Of a DNA stretch of 42,215 nt, positions 10,343 through 17,088 are shown one piece after another. The DNA comes from a virus, in IMG/VR virus record IMGVR_UViG_3300020457_000023, positions 1 to 42,215 of that record; one strand, given 5' to 3'. Each line of letters opens with the position of its first letter. Positions within the stretch are counted from its first letter, which is position 1. A program made the position numbers and the translations under genes. Below the pieces are notes generated by a model, which saw only the letters and a list, made by a program, of their open reading frames with translations, did not search any database and was not told where the DNA came from.

Positions 10343-12262
10343 TTATGACCTAATGATTGTTCCGTTGGAGTAACTAGAGGTAACCTTATACCCAATTCCA
10401 GAAATTTGCTGTCCAGAAGATATGGTGTCTCTCACGATATTTATCCTACTATTAGACATGTCTAATTGAAGGTAAAGATCTTTCAAACCAATGATATCAT
10501 TAGATTCTGGATATGCTTGAACTTCAACCAACCCAGATGATCGTTCAGTGTCAACAATATTGATAGTATTGATGATAATTTCACCCTTCACATAGTCTAC
10601 GGTACCTGCAGACTTAAGAATAACTGATGTTTGGGTATCATCAATCTCAGACAACTGAACAACGGCAATATTTCCTGTCTTTAAGTCTTCATTTGGAATA
10701 TCGGCAAAGTATAACATATTAGGATTGCCATTAACCTTAAATCCTGTACTCTTAATGTTTCTACCTAAAGGATTGACATGGAATTGGTTACCAAAGCACA
10801 ATTCATATTGAGTAAATGCATTTAAGATTGGTTTAAGATCTCTTCTAATTGTTAGTTTAGTAATATTCGATGTAATTGCACTATTTGTATTGTCAATAAC
10901 CGATAATGCGTCGGAATATTTAAATCTTCCACCAAATGCATTTAAATTAGTCGATTTTCCGTAAACATTGAGAGAATTTGTGACCTGTGCCTTCAATCCG
11001 TCAGTATCACTGAAGACAGTTGGGTTATAATATGCATTTACATCCAATTCTACATACAAAATCTTAAGATCGATGATTCTTTGGTTAATACCTGCAATAG
11101 AATAACTTTTTAATCGATCTAAAATTAAAGATTTACTAAAATCGGATAAAAATGTTGCATTTCTAGGTTTAATGCTTAAAACTACAGTTCCAAACTCAGG
11201 AGGATCTAATTCTTCTCCACCAATAACAGAAACTGACTCTGCATCTGGAAAAACACTCTGAATAATTGCTTCATAATCCTTTGCTGTAACCGCTCTGTAC
11301 TGCGACGAGTAGATTCTAGGTGCGATATACTTAATAGAGTCAATATCTTCGATCTCACCGCCTCCTTTAGCGGTTTGAACCGTTTTAACAACTACTGTTT
11401 CTGATGAATCAAGAGGATTTCCTGAATCATCTACAGCATTTCCACTATATGAGAAAAATTTACCATCATTTCCGTCTACACCATCAGTAACAATGTATGT
11501 TACCTCAATTCTATCTCCATTTTCAATTTTTTTACCAAATAAACCGTCGCCAAACAGTAATTCGTACTGTTCATCCTTAACTTCTTGAATTAAAAAGATA
11601 TTTGACTTCTCGTTAATGCCTGTAATGTTATCTAATACAGAATATTCAAGTCCTGCGGACGCTCCTGCCTTAGTAACAAAGACTCTAATGGAATCTGTAT
11701 CAATAAATGAGTTTTGTAATACAAATCTTTGGTCTTTTTGACCATTTGCAGTAAAAGTTTTCTTAAGTAGAGTCCCTTGGAAGATATTTAAGTTCCTAAA
11801 CTTAGCACATCTGCTAGGATTTGTCTGTGATGGACTATTTGCGTCAATTGGAGACGCTACACTTATGTCATCTGGGATAGAAAATGTAAAAGATGTGTTA
11901 TCTTGAGCACCTACACAGACTAAACCCTTCCTTAAAGTGACAGTATTGCTATTTCCGTTAAATTTAAAGTCAAAATCTACGATTGCCTTTGAAGATTTAC
12001 GAGATCTAGGCACATATCCGATATTTCTTGCCAATGAAACAACATTTTCTCTTAATGTTGCCGAATCCAAGAAGGATTCGTTGACCACCATATTGCTATT
12101 AAACGCTGTAATATAGGTATTGTACGCCAAAATGTCGATTAATATCGACATATTTGATCCTTCGTAGTCAAAATCCGTAAAATTACTGTTCGCACGAAGA
12201 TAATCCCTTATCTGGGACTTAATTTGATCAAAATCTAAGTTAGTAAACTTCGTTACGGGCAT
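10343..12262 (-). CDS. gp6: Baseplate wedge protein gp6
   Basis: 639 aa, close to T4 gp6 (660 aa). The N-terminus (MPVTKFTNLDFDQIKSQI, then a segment on making a strand of NMSILIDILAYNTYI) is the typical start of gp6/baseplate-J-like wedge proteins. The central part (about residues 300-420) has the conserved YRAVTAKDYEAII and a following FPD.ESVSVIGGE segment. In T4-like phages gp6 dimers join neighbouring wedges and form the inner ring of the baseplate. It starts 5 nt after the gp25 stop and is followed 5 nt later by the giant structural gene, so the three are probably one late transcript from the promoter near 12690. Product assignment is from remembered family sequence and gene order. Confidence 0.93.
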   Translation of the reverse strand: MPVTKFTNLDFDQIKSQIRDYLRANSNFTDFDYEGSNMSILIDILAYNTYITAFNSNMVVNESFLDSATLRENVVSLARNIGYVPRSRKSSKAIVDFDFKFNGNSNTVTLRKGLVCVGAQDNTSFTFSIPDDISVASPIDANSPSQTNPSRCAKFRNLNIFQGTLLKKTFTANGQKDQRFVLQNSFIDTDSIRVFVTKAGASAGLEYSVLDNITGINEKSNIFLIQEVKDEQYELLFGDGLFGKKIENGDRIEVTYIVTDGVDGNDGKFFSYSGNAVDDSGNPLDSSETVVVKTVQTAKGGGEIEDIDSIKYIAPRIYSSQYRAVTAKDYEAIIQSVFPDAESVSVIGGEELDPPEFGTVVLSIKPRNATFLSDFSKSLILDRLKSYSIAGINQRIIDLKILYVELDVNAYYNPTVFSDTDGLKAQVTNSLNVYGKSTNLNAFGGRFKYSDALSVIDNTNSAITSNITKLTIRRDLKPILNAFTQYELCFGNQFHVNPLGRNIKSTGFKVNGNPNMLYFADIPNEDLKTGNIAVVQLSEIDDTQTSVILKSAGTVDYVKGEIIINTINIVDTERSSGLVEVQAYPESNDIIGLKDLYLQLDMSNSRINIVRDTISSGQQISGIGYKVTSSYSNGTIIRS

Positions 12263-12267
12263 GTTTT

Positions 12268-12663
12268 TTACCTAGTAGCTTCTAATAAGAAGGAAAATTG
12301 GGTTATCGGTATCTCTTCACCGACAATATTAAACGCGATTTTCACTTCAAAGGCATTATCGTCAGGTTTAGGTAACGCATCAACCTTCACATTAGCAACT
12401 CTTGGTTCAAAAATCTTCAAAAGATCCACAATTTGTGTTGCAATTATACTTCCTGTTGCAACATCGATGAATCCAAACAAATTATTTGTGATATTAGACC
12501 CAACATCTGAATAAAATCGCTCTTTCAGACCAGTTTGAATCAAATTTCTAACACTACGCACAATTGCCCTCTCATTTTTTAGTACATTTAAATCACCAGT
12601 AACGGGATTTGGTACAAATGAGAGGTCAATGTCTTTATATGAGCGGGATTTTAAGGTCGCCAC
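12268..12663 (-). CDS. gp25: Baseplate wedge protein gp25 (GPW/gp25 family)
   Basis: 131 aa, the same size as T4 gp25 (132 aa). The order is typical: an N-terminal DLSFVPNPVTGDL stretch, a central NERAIVRSVRNLI helix, the family signature region ERFYSDVGSNITNNLF, and a C-terminal beta part ending in PITQFSFLLEATR. gp25 is a small sheath-initiator-like protein of the wedge that triggers sheath assembly. The ATG is 25 nt downstream of a TATAAATA late promoter and begins the late set gp25, gp6, giant protein. I see no strong Shine-Dalgarno, but the ATG and N-terminus fit the family well. Confidence 0.94.
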   Translation of the reverse strand: MATLKSRSYKDIDLSFVPNPVTGDLNVLKNERAIVRSVRNLIQTGLKERFYSDVGSNITNNLFGFIDVATGSIIATQIVDLLKIFEPRVANVKVDALPKPDDNAFEVKIAFNIVGEEIPITQFSFLLEATR

Positions 12664-12688
12664 TAAATTTAAAAATAGATATCAGGGT

Positions 12689-12696
12689 TATTTATA
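12689..12696 (-). promoter_or_regulatory. T4-type late promoter (TATAAATA) for gp25-gp6
   Basis: The minus strand reads TATAAATA, the exact T4 late -10 element and a match to the NATAAATA seen in cyanophages. It lies 25 nt upstream of the gp25 ATG in the short gap after the preceding small gene. Confidence 0.8.
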
Positions 12697-12704
12697 TCCT
12701 AATT

Positions 12705-12920
12705 TCAACATCCTTCAGAATCGTGAGTAATTTCAAGATCTGGGTCTTCTATTTCGATCTCAATTGAGTCATCATCCATCTCCCACTCCTCATGGATAAC
12801 GAATCCAAGTTCGTGAAGAGTGGTATGTACTGCAGTTCGTACATATTGTTGAGTGGAGAGGTCATCACCAATAGGAAGTTCTGAATTTACGGAACCGTCT
12901 GGTGCAATAGTCAGTTTCAT
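12705..12920 (-). CDS. Acidic small protein of unknown function
   Basis: 71 aa, start ATG at 12920. I do not recognise a domain. The first half is mixed (a short beta-like MKLTIAPDGS start and an HTTLHELGFVIHEEW segment); the second half is very acidic, with alternating Glu, Ile and Asp. No membrane segment. It lies between the late gp25 unit and a small membrane-protein gene, 30 nt after that gene. There is no purine-rich Shine-Dalgarno before the ATG. The length, acidic pI and absence of stops in an AT-rich phage support a real gene. Confidence 0.6.
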   Translation of the reverse strand: MKLTIAPDGSVNSELPIGDDLSTQQYVRTAVHTTLHELGFVIHEEWEMDDDSIEIEIEDPDLEITHDSEGC

Positions 12921-12950
12921 AATTAAAAGGAGTTTAGGAGATACTGGTAT

Positions 12951-13163
12951 TTAGTTTGGTTTATCAACAATTTTTACTTTATATACTAGAGTTCTCGACT
13001 TCTTCTTTTCAAAATGATAATCGATTCTATTCTTTAACCAATATAGAAATGTAAGTACAAGAATAAATTGAATACCCTCTCCCCAAGAGAGATTCCATGC
13101 ATCATTAAGATCGAGACTCGCCGCCGCGAGCAGTTCGCGGGTCGCTAGAAGTTCAGTACCCAT
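12951..13163 (-). CDS. Small single-pass membrane protein
   Basis: 70 aa. One hydrophobic segment at about residues 29-45 (EGIQFILVLTFLYWLKNR) is followed by a Lys/Arg-rich stretch (FEKKKSR), so the basic C-terminal part probably faces the cytoplasm. The ATG at 13163 has a good AAGGA Shine-Dalgarno 7 nt upstream and overlaps the stop of the preceding gene as TAATG, which argues for coupled translation. Unknown function. Confidence 0.65.
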   Translation of the reverse strand: MGTELLATRELLAAASLDLNDAWNLSWGEGIQFILVLTFLYWLKNRIDYHFEKKKSRTLVYKVKIVDKPN

Positions 13164-13315
13164 TATTTTCCTTGCCCCCTATAAGGTTTACGAGCCGAGT
13201 TACGGGATGTGGCAGAATATTTAGAATTCTTACTATTACCTTGCCTCGTCTTTTTAGCGGGAGTGTCAACATTATAGGAGGTTCCCATAATATTAGTCTT
13301 TAGTTGTCTTGCCAT
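13163..13315 (-). CDS. Small basic protein, possibly nucleic-acid binding
   Basis: 50 aa from the ATG at 13315 (MARQLKTNIMGTSYN...), very rich in Lys, Arg, Ser and Asn, ending RKPYRGQGK. The open frame goes further upstream, but the region before 13315 codes for the previous protein in another frame, so I chose the internal ATG. A second ATG at 13288 (MGTSYNVD) would start just after the upstream stop and is an alternative. The composition suggests DNA, RNA or capsid binding. I recall similar short basic proteins in cyanomyoviruses, without a function. Confidence 0.6.
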   Translation of the reverse strand: MARQLKTNIMGTSYNVDTPAKKTRQGNSKNSKYSATSRNSARKPYRGQGK

Positions 13316-13472
13316 AATAAGTTTCGTGAGAGATTGTCTGAGGGTCAGGATAACCTGTCTCATAATAACATGAGGATAGTTCAGTCATTTTATCCATGAA
13401 CTCCTCTTCGGAGAGGTCAGAGTAAACCTCCCCACCTTGTATAGTAATTTTAAATAACTCTTGTTTTTTCAT
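13293..13472 (-). CDS. Conserved small cyanophage protein
   Basis: 59 aa from the ATG at 13472 (MKKQELFKITIQGGEVYSDL...). The longer open frame upstream is a shadow of the glycosyltransferase gene, so I chose this ATG; it overlaps the glycosyltransferase 3' end by 23 nt. The pattern of a beta-like ELFKITIQGGEVY start, an acidic SEEEFMDKM helix and a YYETGYPDP turn resembles short cyanophage proteins I have seen annotated as hypothetical. No catalytic motif is visible. Confidence 0.65.
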   Translation of the reverse strand: MKKQELFKITIQGGEVYSDLSEEEFMDKMTELSSCYYETGYPDPQTISHETYYGKTTKD

Positions 13473-14211
13473 GACCAACACGAATACGAGGATCACACCA
13501 GATCTCGAAACCTGCGTTGAGTGCATCGAGACAGAATGAAACATCTTCTCCGCACATGTCCTGTACCTCTCCAGACTCAAAGACCTGCATCTTAGGAGCA
13601 AACCATGGGTACTTCATCTCTTTATGTTCCCATACACCATGCTTGATAAGCACCCAACCAAATCCTGTGTAGTCAACAGTGAAAGGTTTACGACGCTTAG
13701 TCATGGTCTCACCAGTTTCATGATTCATGACACCACCGTTATTACGGAAGTTATCTTCATCCAACCAGTGTGCAACTGAGGTAGTCTGACCATCTTCTGT
13801 CATATACCAACCTGCAGCAATCTCTTTATCCATGAGAACAAGTTGCAACAACTTCTCAGTATTAAAGACAATATCGCTATCGATCCAGAGTTGATAGTCA
13901 TACTTCAGTTTACCATCCCAAGGAATTTGGTCAGGTCCTCTTAGTACATTAGCACCAAGACACTTACAGCGAGCAAAGTTAACCATGCTACTATAGTCTT
14001 GGGATATCTGAATACTTACTCCATGCTGTACCAGATCGAAACACATCTGTACAAAATTCTTTAGAAATACAAATGAGCAACCACGACCAGGCATACAAAA
14101 GACAAGACTCTTGCCCTTCAACATTTCCCACGCCGCGTCATAGTCCCATTCGTTCTGCCCTGCCTGTTTCTTTGGAGGGTTCTTAGCTTTAACAGTAAAT
14201 CCTTTAGCCAT
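13450..14211 (-). CDS. Glycosyltransferase, GT-A fold
   Basis: 253 aa. The order fits a small GT-A transferase: a nucleotide-sugar binding start after residue 35 (LVFCMPGRG), the metal-binding DxD at D111-S-D113 (YQLWIDSDIVF), an acceptor-side region with GFGWVLIK (184-190), and the acidic GEDVSFC at 221-227 where the catalytic base of GT2-like enzymes usually lies, with H247 near the end (RVGHEK). The likely role is transfer of a sugar to a virion protein, host surface or modified DNA base; the acceptor cannot be read from sequence. Two TATAAT boxes lie just upstream, so it probably starts a transcript that continues into the small genes to 12705. Confidence 0.8.
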   Translation of the reverse strand: MAKGFTVKAKNPPKKQAGQNEWDYDAAWEMLKGKSLVFCMPGRGCSFVFLKNFVQMCFDLVQHGVSIQISQDYSSMVNFARCKCLGANVLRGPDQIPWDGKLKYDYQLWIDSDIVFNTEKLLQLVLMDKEIAAGWYMTEDGQTTSVAHWLDEDNFRNNGGVMNHETGETMTKRRKPFTVDYTGFGWVLIKHGVWEHKEMKYPWFAPKMQVFESGEVQDMCGEDVSFCLDALNAGFEIWCDPRIRVGHEKTRVI

Positions 14212-14233
14212 AATTAATTACTTGGACATCAGT

Positions 14234-14249
14234 ATTATAACAGATTATA
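14234..14249 (-). promoter_or_regulatory. Two TATAAT boxes upstream of the glycosyltransferase
   Basis: On the minus strand TATAAT occurs at 14244-14249 and again at 14234-14239, in the 47-nt gap before the glycosyltransferase ATG. No consensus -35 is evident. Probably a sigma70-type early promoter. Confidence 0.45.
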
Positions 14250-14258
14250 TATGCACAG

Positions 14259-14435
14259 TCAATAAGAGGCATCTGCGAGACCTTCATCATCTTGTTCTAC
14301 TCTCAAGACTTCATGTTCATTGAAGTCTATTCTTCTTTCTTTAATTTTCTGTAGTAGTTGATCCTCATCGATGTTAACGAGGTCGTGACTTACTGGGTAG
14401 TTGTCTCTACCGTATACATGGAATGTGGTTCTCAT
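14259..14435 (-). CDS. Small conserved cyanophage protein
   Basis: 58 aa, start ATG at 14435, stop TGA at 14259. The start overlaps the stop of the preceding oxygenase as ATGA, so translation is probably coupled. It begins MRTTFHVYGRDNYPVSHDLV, then has a charged helix (DQLLQKIKERRIDF) and an acidic tail (VEQDDEGLAD). I recall close relatives in cyanomyoviruses without known function. The good coding potential and exact ATGA overlap make it convincing despite its size. Confidence 0.7.
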   Translation of the reverse strand: MRTTFHVYGRDNYPVSHDLVNIDEDQLLQKIKERRIDFNEHEVLRVEQDDEGLADASY

Positions 14436-14899
14436 TTTAATTTAAACGCCAAGGTGATCCTCATCGGGCAATTCTGGTTTGAGAAGGCATACCCCTTATG
14501 TTGTATGTTGCCGTCAAACACAATTAACCGATTCTGTACGGGTGGTATGATGATCTGTTCATCTCCACTTATTAGTTGTGTGAATCCTCCCCACTCTGGT
14601 CGAGAGGGGTTGACATATAATAACACGGTTCGCACACAATTATCTATGTGCAAAGAACCATCCCTACCAGGCCATTGCCCGTTAAAGTATATTTCGTCTA
14701 CCTTATAGTCGCCGTCTAATATTGGTCTGAGTTGCCCCCAGAGGTGTTTATTATAGTACTCCCTATCACTTACATCATAATGTAGGAAATCATTGCCCGA
14801 TCCGTTACTAGATTGAATACGCCAACTAACATCATCCGTATCATTAACAACTCTCTCAAGATCTTTTGGATCTAAGAAGTTATCATATTGCTCAATCAT
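14432..14899 (-). CDS. 2-oxoglutarate/Fe(II)-dependent oxygenase-like protein
   Basis: 155 aa. The double-stranded beta-helix signature is present: H84-I-D86 (GSLHIDN) as the first two iron ligands, a WGGFTQL strand, the distal H134 (NIQHKGY) as third ligand, and R147 (PMRITLAF) where the 2-oxoglutarate carboxylate is usually held. Such enzymes hydroxylate proteins, nucleic acids or small molecules; the substrate is unknown. It is short for the family but keeps the whole core. It overlaps the preceding AbrB-like gene by 8 nt and the following gene by 4 nt. Confidence 0.82.
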   Translation of the reverse strand: MIEQYDNFLDPKDLERVVNDTDDVSWRIQSSNGSGNDFLHYDVSDREYYNKHLWGQLRPILDGDYKVDEIYFNGQWPGRDGSLHIDNCVRTVLLYVNPSRPEWGGFTQLISGDEQIIIPPVQNRLIVFDGNIQHKGYAFSNQNCPMRITLAFKLK

Positions 14900-15080
14900 T
14901 GTTCTCTTCTAAGTACACACCGTCTCCGTCTAGAGACATCATAATGTTTGTTCCTTCGTACCAATCTAATTCATTACAGAATGATTCGGGGATTATGAGA
15001 GTATATTCGTCTGTTATCGGGTCAACCCTGAGGGATACTTTTATTTTGGAAAATTTTTTCACAAATATGTGGACTGACAC
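14892..15080 (-). CDS. AbrB/MazE-like (SpoVT-type) small DNA-binding protein
   Basis: 62 aa if the GTG at 15080 is used. The core VDPITDEYTLIIPESFCNEL followed by W.EGT.I.MSLDGDG fits the swapped-hairpin AbrB fold, in which a beta strand, an IP-x-S/E-F/L helix cap and a second pair of strands form the DNA-binding dimer. No ATG is available near the start; GTG codons at residues 1 and 7 are both possible and there is no clear Shine-Dalgarno. It is the first gene after the 600-bp control region, a suitable place for an early regulator or antitoxin-like protein. No toxin partner is visible. Confidence 0.6.
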   Translation of the reverse strand: MSVHIFVKKFSKIKVSLRVDPITDEYTLIIPESFCNELDWYEGTNIMMSLDGDGVYLEENND

Positions 15081-15235
15081 TTAGAATTATATATCAGAAA
15101 TTTTTTTTATATCTCGTTATCTCGAAGTCGATCTGGGTCGTTTATAGCTTATAAAGGTTCCATGAATTTAAATAGGCATCACCCGCCACATAATAACACA
15201 TAAGACATAAAATAACTGTCAAAATGTAACATCGA

Positions 15236-15253
15236 GCACTGTCAATACTGTGC
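15236..15253. repeat. Imperfect inverted repeat around a TTGACA
   Basis: GCACTGTCAATACTGTGC: arms of 7 nt with one T/T mismatch around a 4-nt centre. The minus strand reads TTGACA in the centre (15240-15245), as in the repeat at 15342-15366. Possible operator. Confidence 0.4.
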
Positions 15254-15326
15254 TTATGTTATACTAACTGTAGCTGTGGGTTGCTGTTAATTACTCATGA
15301 ACTTTGAATCCCTGTGTGATACTGTT

Positions 15327-15356
15327 ATTATAACACATAATCTCACAGACTGTCAA
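15327..15356 (-). promoter_or_regulatory. Perfect consensus sigma70 promoter, reading leftward
   Basis: The minus strand has TTGACA at 15356-15351 and TATAAT at 15332-15327 with an 18-nt spacer; TGT directly before TATAAT adds an extended -10. This is the best host-type promoter in the window. It points toward the AbrB-like gene, with about 240 nt of untranslated leader. Confidence 0.75.
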
Positions 15357-15366
15357 CAACTGTGAG
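15342..15366. repeat. Inverted repeat over the -35 box (candidate operator)
   Basis: CTCACAG (15342-15348) and CTGTGAG (15360-15366) form a perfect 7-bp inverted repeat with an 11-nt centre that contains the TTGACA of the strong promoter. A dimeric regulator bound here would block RNA polymerase. Confidence 0.5.
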
Positions 15367-15539
15367 CATGCTATTTGTTAGTATGTCATGATACTTTCAG
15401 GACTGTGTGTAACTTTGTGTGTCTGTGTTGTTGACATTTTCAAATTCTTATGTTACGCTCGCTTAATGCACAACAACTCAACGCATTTAAATATACATTT
15501 AGTGACCACACAGTTAATGACATATAACACGCATATATG

Positions 15540-15562
15540 TTTATTTAAGTATTTAAAATAAA
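15540..15562. repeat. AT-only inverted repeat next to the DnaA boxes
   Basis: TTTATTT (15540-15546) and AAATAAA (15556-15562) flank a 9-nt AT-rich centre. The stretch has a single G and is 7 bp from the first TTTTCCACA box, so it could act as a DNA-unwinding element. Confidence 0.4.
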
Positions 15563-15569
15563 TGCGTAC

Positions 15570-15601
15570 TTTTCCACAAAACTGTTAATAACTGTGGAAA
15601 A
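15570..15601. other. Two convergent TTTTCCACA (cyanobacterial DnaA-box) sequences
   Basis: TTTTCCACA at 15570-15578 and its exact complement TGTGGAAAA at 15593-15601, separated by 14 nt. TTTTCCACA is the DnaA-box consensus reported for cyanobacterial chromosomes (E. coli TTATCCACA). The spacer contains GTTAATAAC, itself an inverted repeat. Such a pair would let host DnaA bind the phage genome. Confidence 0.6.
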
Positions 15602-15684
15602 CACTTATTAACACATAGTGCCCCTAATTGCGAGATTGATTGTGATAACTGCGATTTACACATTTGCGTACAGTATACACTTAA

Positions 15685-15909
15685 CTACGCATCTTTGTGG
15701 ATTTCGTTGTTACTAACTAACTCACAATCTTTCCATTGGTGGGGATAAACTAGCATTGCAACTTTACAGGTTGGATGTAAACTATGGGGACAATGTGAGT
15801 CCTGTTCACTAACACAAAAGGTGATGTATTTGTCATCAACAAATTGTACTTCACCAATTATATTATCGTACTTAATTGTTACTCCGATTGCAAATTGTTC
15901 TTTCTGCAT
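15685..15909 (-). CDS. Small Cys/His-containing protein of unknown function
   Basis: 74 aa, ATG at 15909, overlapping the preceding gene by 31 nt. The first half looks like a small beta barrel (QFAIGVTIKYDNIIGEVQFV, D.KYITFCV); the second half has CPHSLHPTCK with two Cys and two His, possibly a metal site, and a final acidic part. I recall related short cyanophage proteins described only as hypothetical. It is the last gene of the leftward early cluster before the control region. Confidence 0.65.
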   Translation of the reverse strand: MQKEQFAIGVTIKYDNIIGEVQFVDDKYITFCVSEQDSHCPHSLHPTCKVAMLVYPHQWKDCELVSNNEIHKDA

Positions 15910-16079
15910 GTTAGTAACTGATGTCTAGTTGATGTTAATAAGTCTTGAACATGTGCTGGTAATTGATCTCTACCTGCCCAAACATTCTCATAGTTGACTA
16001 ACAACAAATTAAGAAAACTTAGTTGGTTATGTGATAACTCAATTGTAAATGTTGCTGTCTTATTTGTTGATGAACTCAT
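15879..16079 (-). CDS. Small helical protein of unknown function
   Basis: 66 aa, ATG at 16079, joined to the preceding gene by an ATGA overlap and overlapping the next by 31 nt. After a Ser/Thr-rich start (FTIELSHNQLSFLNLLL) it is mainly helical, with a Leu-rich stretch and a Cys, Arg and Lys tail. No known domain seen. The chained overlaps on both sides support expression as part of the early operon. Confidence 0.6.
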   Translation of the reverse strand: MSSSTNKTATFTIELSHNQLSFLNLLLVNYENVWAGRDQLPAHVQDLLTSTRHQLLTCRKNNLQSE

Positions 16080-16228
16080 TGTAATTTGTTGGATTGCTTA
16101 ACTCTCTGGCGGCGTGACTCGCTGTTAGTTGTTGATACATAGAGACCAGATTTGACCTCTTCAGGATATGCTTCAAAGTATTTTACGATTTCTTCGTAAT
16201 CAATTTGTTCGCATAGATTGTGGGGCAT
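16076..16228 (-). CDS. Very small protein of unknown function
   Basis: 50 aa, ATG at 16228, TGA at 16076 overlapping the next start as ATGA. It starts MPHNLCEQIDYEEIVKYFEA, an amphipathic acidic helix, and ends in a basic SRRQRVKQSNK tail. Four bases separate it from the upstream gene. Unknown function; the overlap and spacing are the evidence that it is a gene. Confidence 0.6.
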   Translation of the reverse strand: MPHNLCEQIDYEEIVKYFEAYPEEVKSGLYVSTTNSESRRQRVKQSNKLQ

Positions 16229-16232
16229 GATG

Positions 16233-16394
16233 TTAATTAGTGTGAATAGATTTAGATTTTAAATTGTCACTTAAGACAGGATAATCCTCCCAGTTGATAA
16301 CATATTCATCAACATGATTAAACCACAATTCTTGTGGAATAGACTCCATAAGTTTGTCAATGTAGATGTCATTTAGTTGTTCGGAATTAGTCAT
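16233..16394 (-). CDS. Very small acidic protein of unknown function
   Basis: 53 aa, ATG at 16394, TAA at 16233. Sequence starts MTNSEQLNDIYIDKLMESIP and continues with an aromatic acidic part (LWFNHVDEYVINWEDYP). It sits 4 nt after the upstream gene and 4 nt before the next one, the tight packing typical of this cluster. No domain recognised. Confidence 0.6.
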   Translation of the reverse strand: MTNSEQLNDIYIDKLMESIPQELWFNHVDEYVINWEDYPVLSDNLKSKSIHTN

Positions 16395-16398
16395 TTAA

Positions 16399-16695
16399 TT
16401 AACTCTCAGTAAGTGATTTGAGTGATAAGTAAGCGATATCAAAATCATTATTCATTATATCACATAAGGAGCGAATTTGTTTCTCTCCATATGCATAAAT
16501 GTGAAAAATGTTGTCCTCTTCATCATCATCTTCAACATACACTATATTACAATCTTCCTGCTCATATTTATTGACAAAGTTAATAATAGTGTCATAAGAT
16601 TTGTCAAAGAACTCAACAACTAACTCACCTACATATCCATGAAAAAAGTTAAGATCTTTGCTAAGTTTGTCAATTGTTAGTGATTTACGAGGCAT
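16399..16695 (-). CDS. Hypothetical early protein, 98 aa
   Basis: Start chosen at the ATG 16695 (MPRKSLTIDKLSKDLNFF); the longer frame would need a TTG inside the upstream terminator hairpin. It has mixed helical segments (VGELVVEFFDKSYDTIINFV), an acidic EDDDEEDN turn around residue 57, and a C-terminal LCDIMNNDFDIAYL helix. It follows an intrinsic terminator by 18 nt, so it probably has its own promoter or depends on read-through. Function unknown. Confidence 0.65.
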   Translation of the reverse strand: MPRKSLTIDKLSKDLNFFHGYVGELVVEFFDKSYDTIINFVNKYEQEDCNIVYVEDDDEEDNIFHIYAYGEKQIRSLCDIMNNDFDIAYLSLKSLTES

Positions 16696-16712
16696 GATTG
16701 TAAGAATGAAAG

Positions 16713-16741
16713 TAATAAAGAAAGAGGGCAATTTGCCCTCT
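16713..16741 (-). terminator. Intrinsic terminator after the 105-aa gene
   Basis: The minus strand has AGAGGGCAA and TTGCCCTCT as a 9-bp inverted repeat around a single base, followed by TTTCTTTATT. It begins 6 nt after the stop of the upstream gene. Confidence 0.7.
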
Positions 16742-16746
16742 ATGTG

Positions 16747-17064
16747 TTAACTAATTGCTAACTCGAAACCGTCAACAAAATCCTCTTTGAGATTTTTGTA
16801 ACCTACGAACCACTCGAAATTCTTTTGGAATACTCTAGCACCATATGAAAATTCATCTAATAGTGCATTGAGTCTAGACTTAGTGGTGTTAGACTGCCAA
16901 CCACCATCGAAGAGTAAAATCGAATTTTGTCTTACTGTGGCAATATGGTTGCCATGAAGATAAACAAATGTCTCTGCACCATCGTGCTGAACTGAAGTGT
17001 TTGAAGAACTGAAGTTACGCCCCTGTCTGATAGCGTCGTTCATTTGTTGTTCGATTTTTCTCAT
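16747..17064 (-). CDS. Conserved cyanophage hypothetical protein, 105 aa
   Basis: Start chosen at the ATG 17064 (MRKIEQQMNDAIRQGRNF). The frame is open further upstream, but there it reads YYYNNNKQQ, the translation of a TATAAT box and an AACAAACAACAAC leader, so that start is an artefact. The motifs FVYLHGNHIATV and LFDGGWQSNTTKSRLNALL, then FQKNFEWFV, match a small protein I have seen in many cyanomyoviruses and some marine plasmid-like sequences, always of unknown function. It forms a one-gene unit, with a promoter at 17083 and a terminator directly after the stop. Confidence 0.78.
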   Translation of the reverse strand: MRKIEQQMNDAIRQGRNFSSSNTSVQHDGAETFVYLHGNHIATVRQNSILLFDGGWQSNTTKSRLNALLDEFSYGARVFQKNFEWFVGYKNLKEDFVDGFELAIS

Positions 17065-17082
17065 GTGTTGTTGTTTGTTGTT

Positions 17083-17088
17083 ATTATA
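17083..17088 (-). promoter_or_regulatory. TATAAT box with AACAAACAACAAC leader
   Basis: TATAAT on the minus strand, followed by an A/C-rich leader (AACAACAAACAACAACAC) that ends at the ATG 17064. Part of a promoter-leader design repeated in this region. Confidence 0.6.

Larger units (their letters stand above)
15081..15684. other. Gene-free control region, candidate replication origin
   Basis: About 600 bp with no credible gene on either strand; the longest ATG frames are under a dozen codons. It holds, from right to left, two convergent TTTTCCACA boxes (15570-15601), an AT-rich stretch with an inverted repeat (15540-15562), two TTGACA-centred inverted repeats, a perfect sigma70 promoter reading leftward (15327-15356), and a leader of about 240 nt before the AbrB-like gene. 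TGT/ACA-rich words such as CTGTCAA and AACACATAA recur. I infer an origin of replication combined with the main leftward early promoter; nothing here proves replication. Confidence 0.55.

Noticed and set aside
12925-12942. Shine-Dalgarno-like AAAAGGAG and TAGGAG on the plus strand
   Set aside because: No start codon and open frame follow on the plus strand; on the minus strand these read as pyrimidines.
13473-13601. Long N-terminal form of the 59-aa protein
   Set aside because: The extension lies wholly within the glycosyltransferase gene in another frame and does not look like coding sequence.
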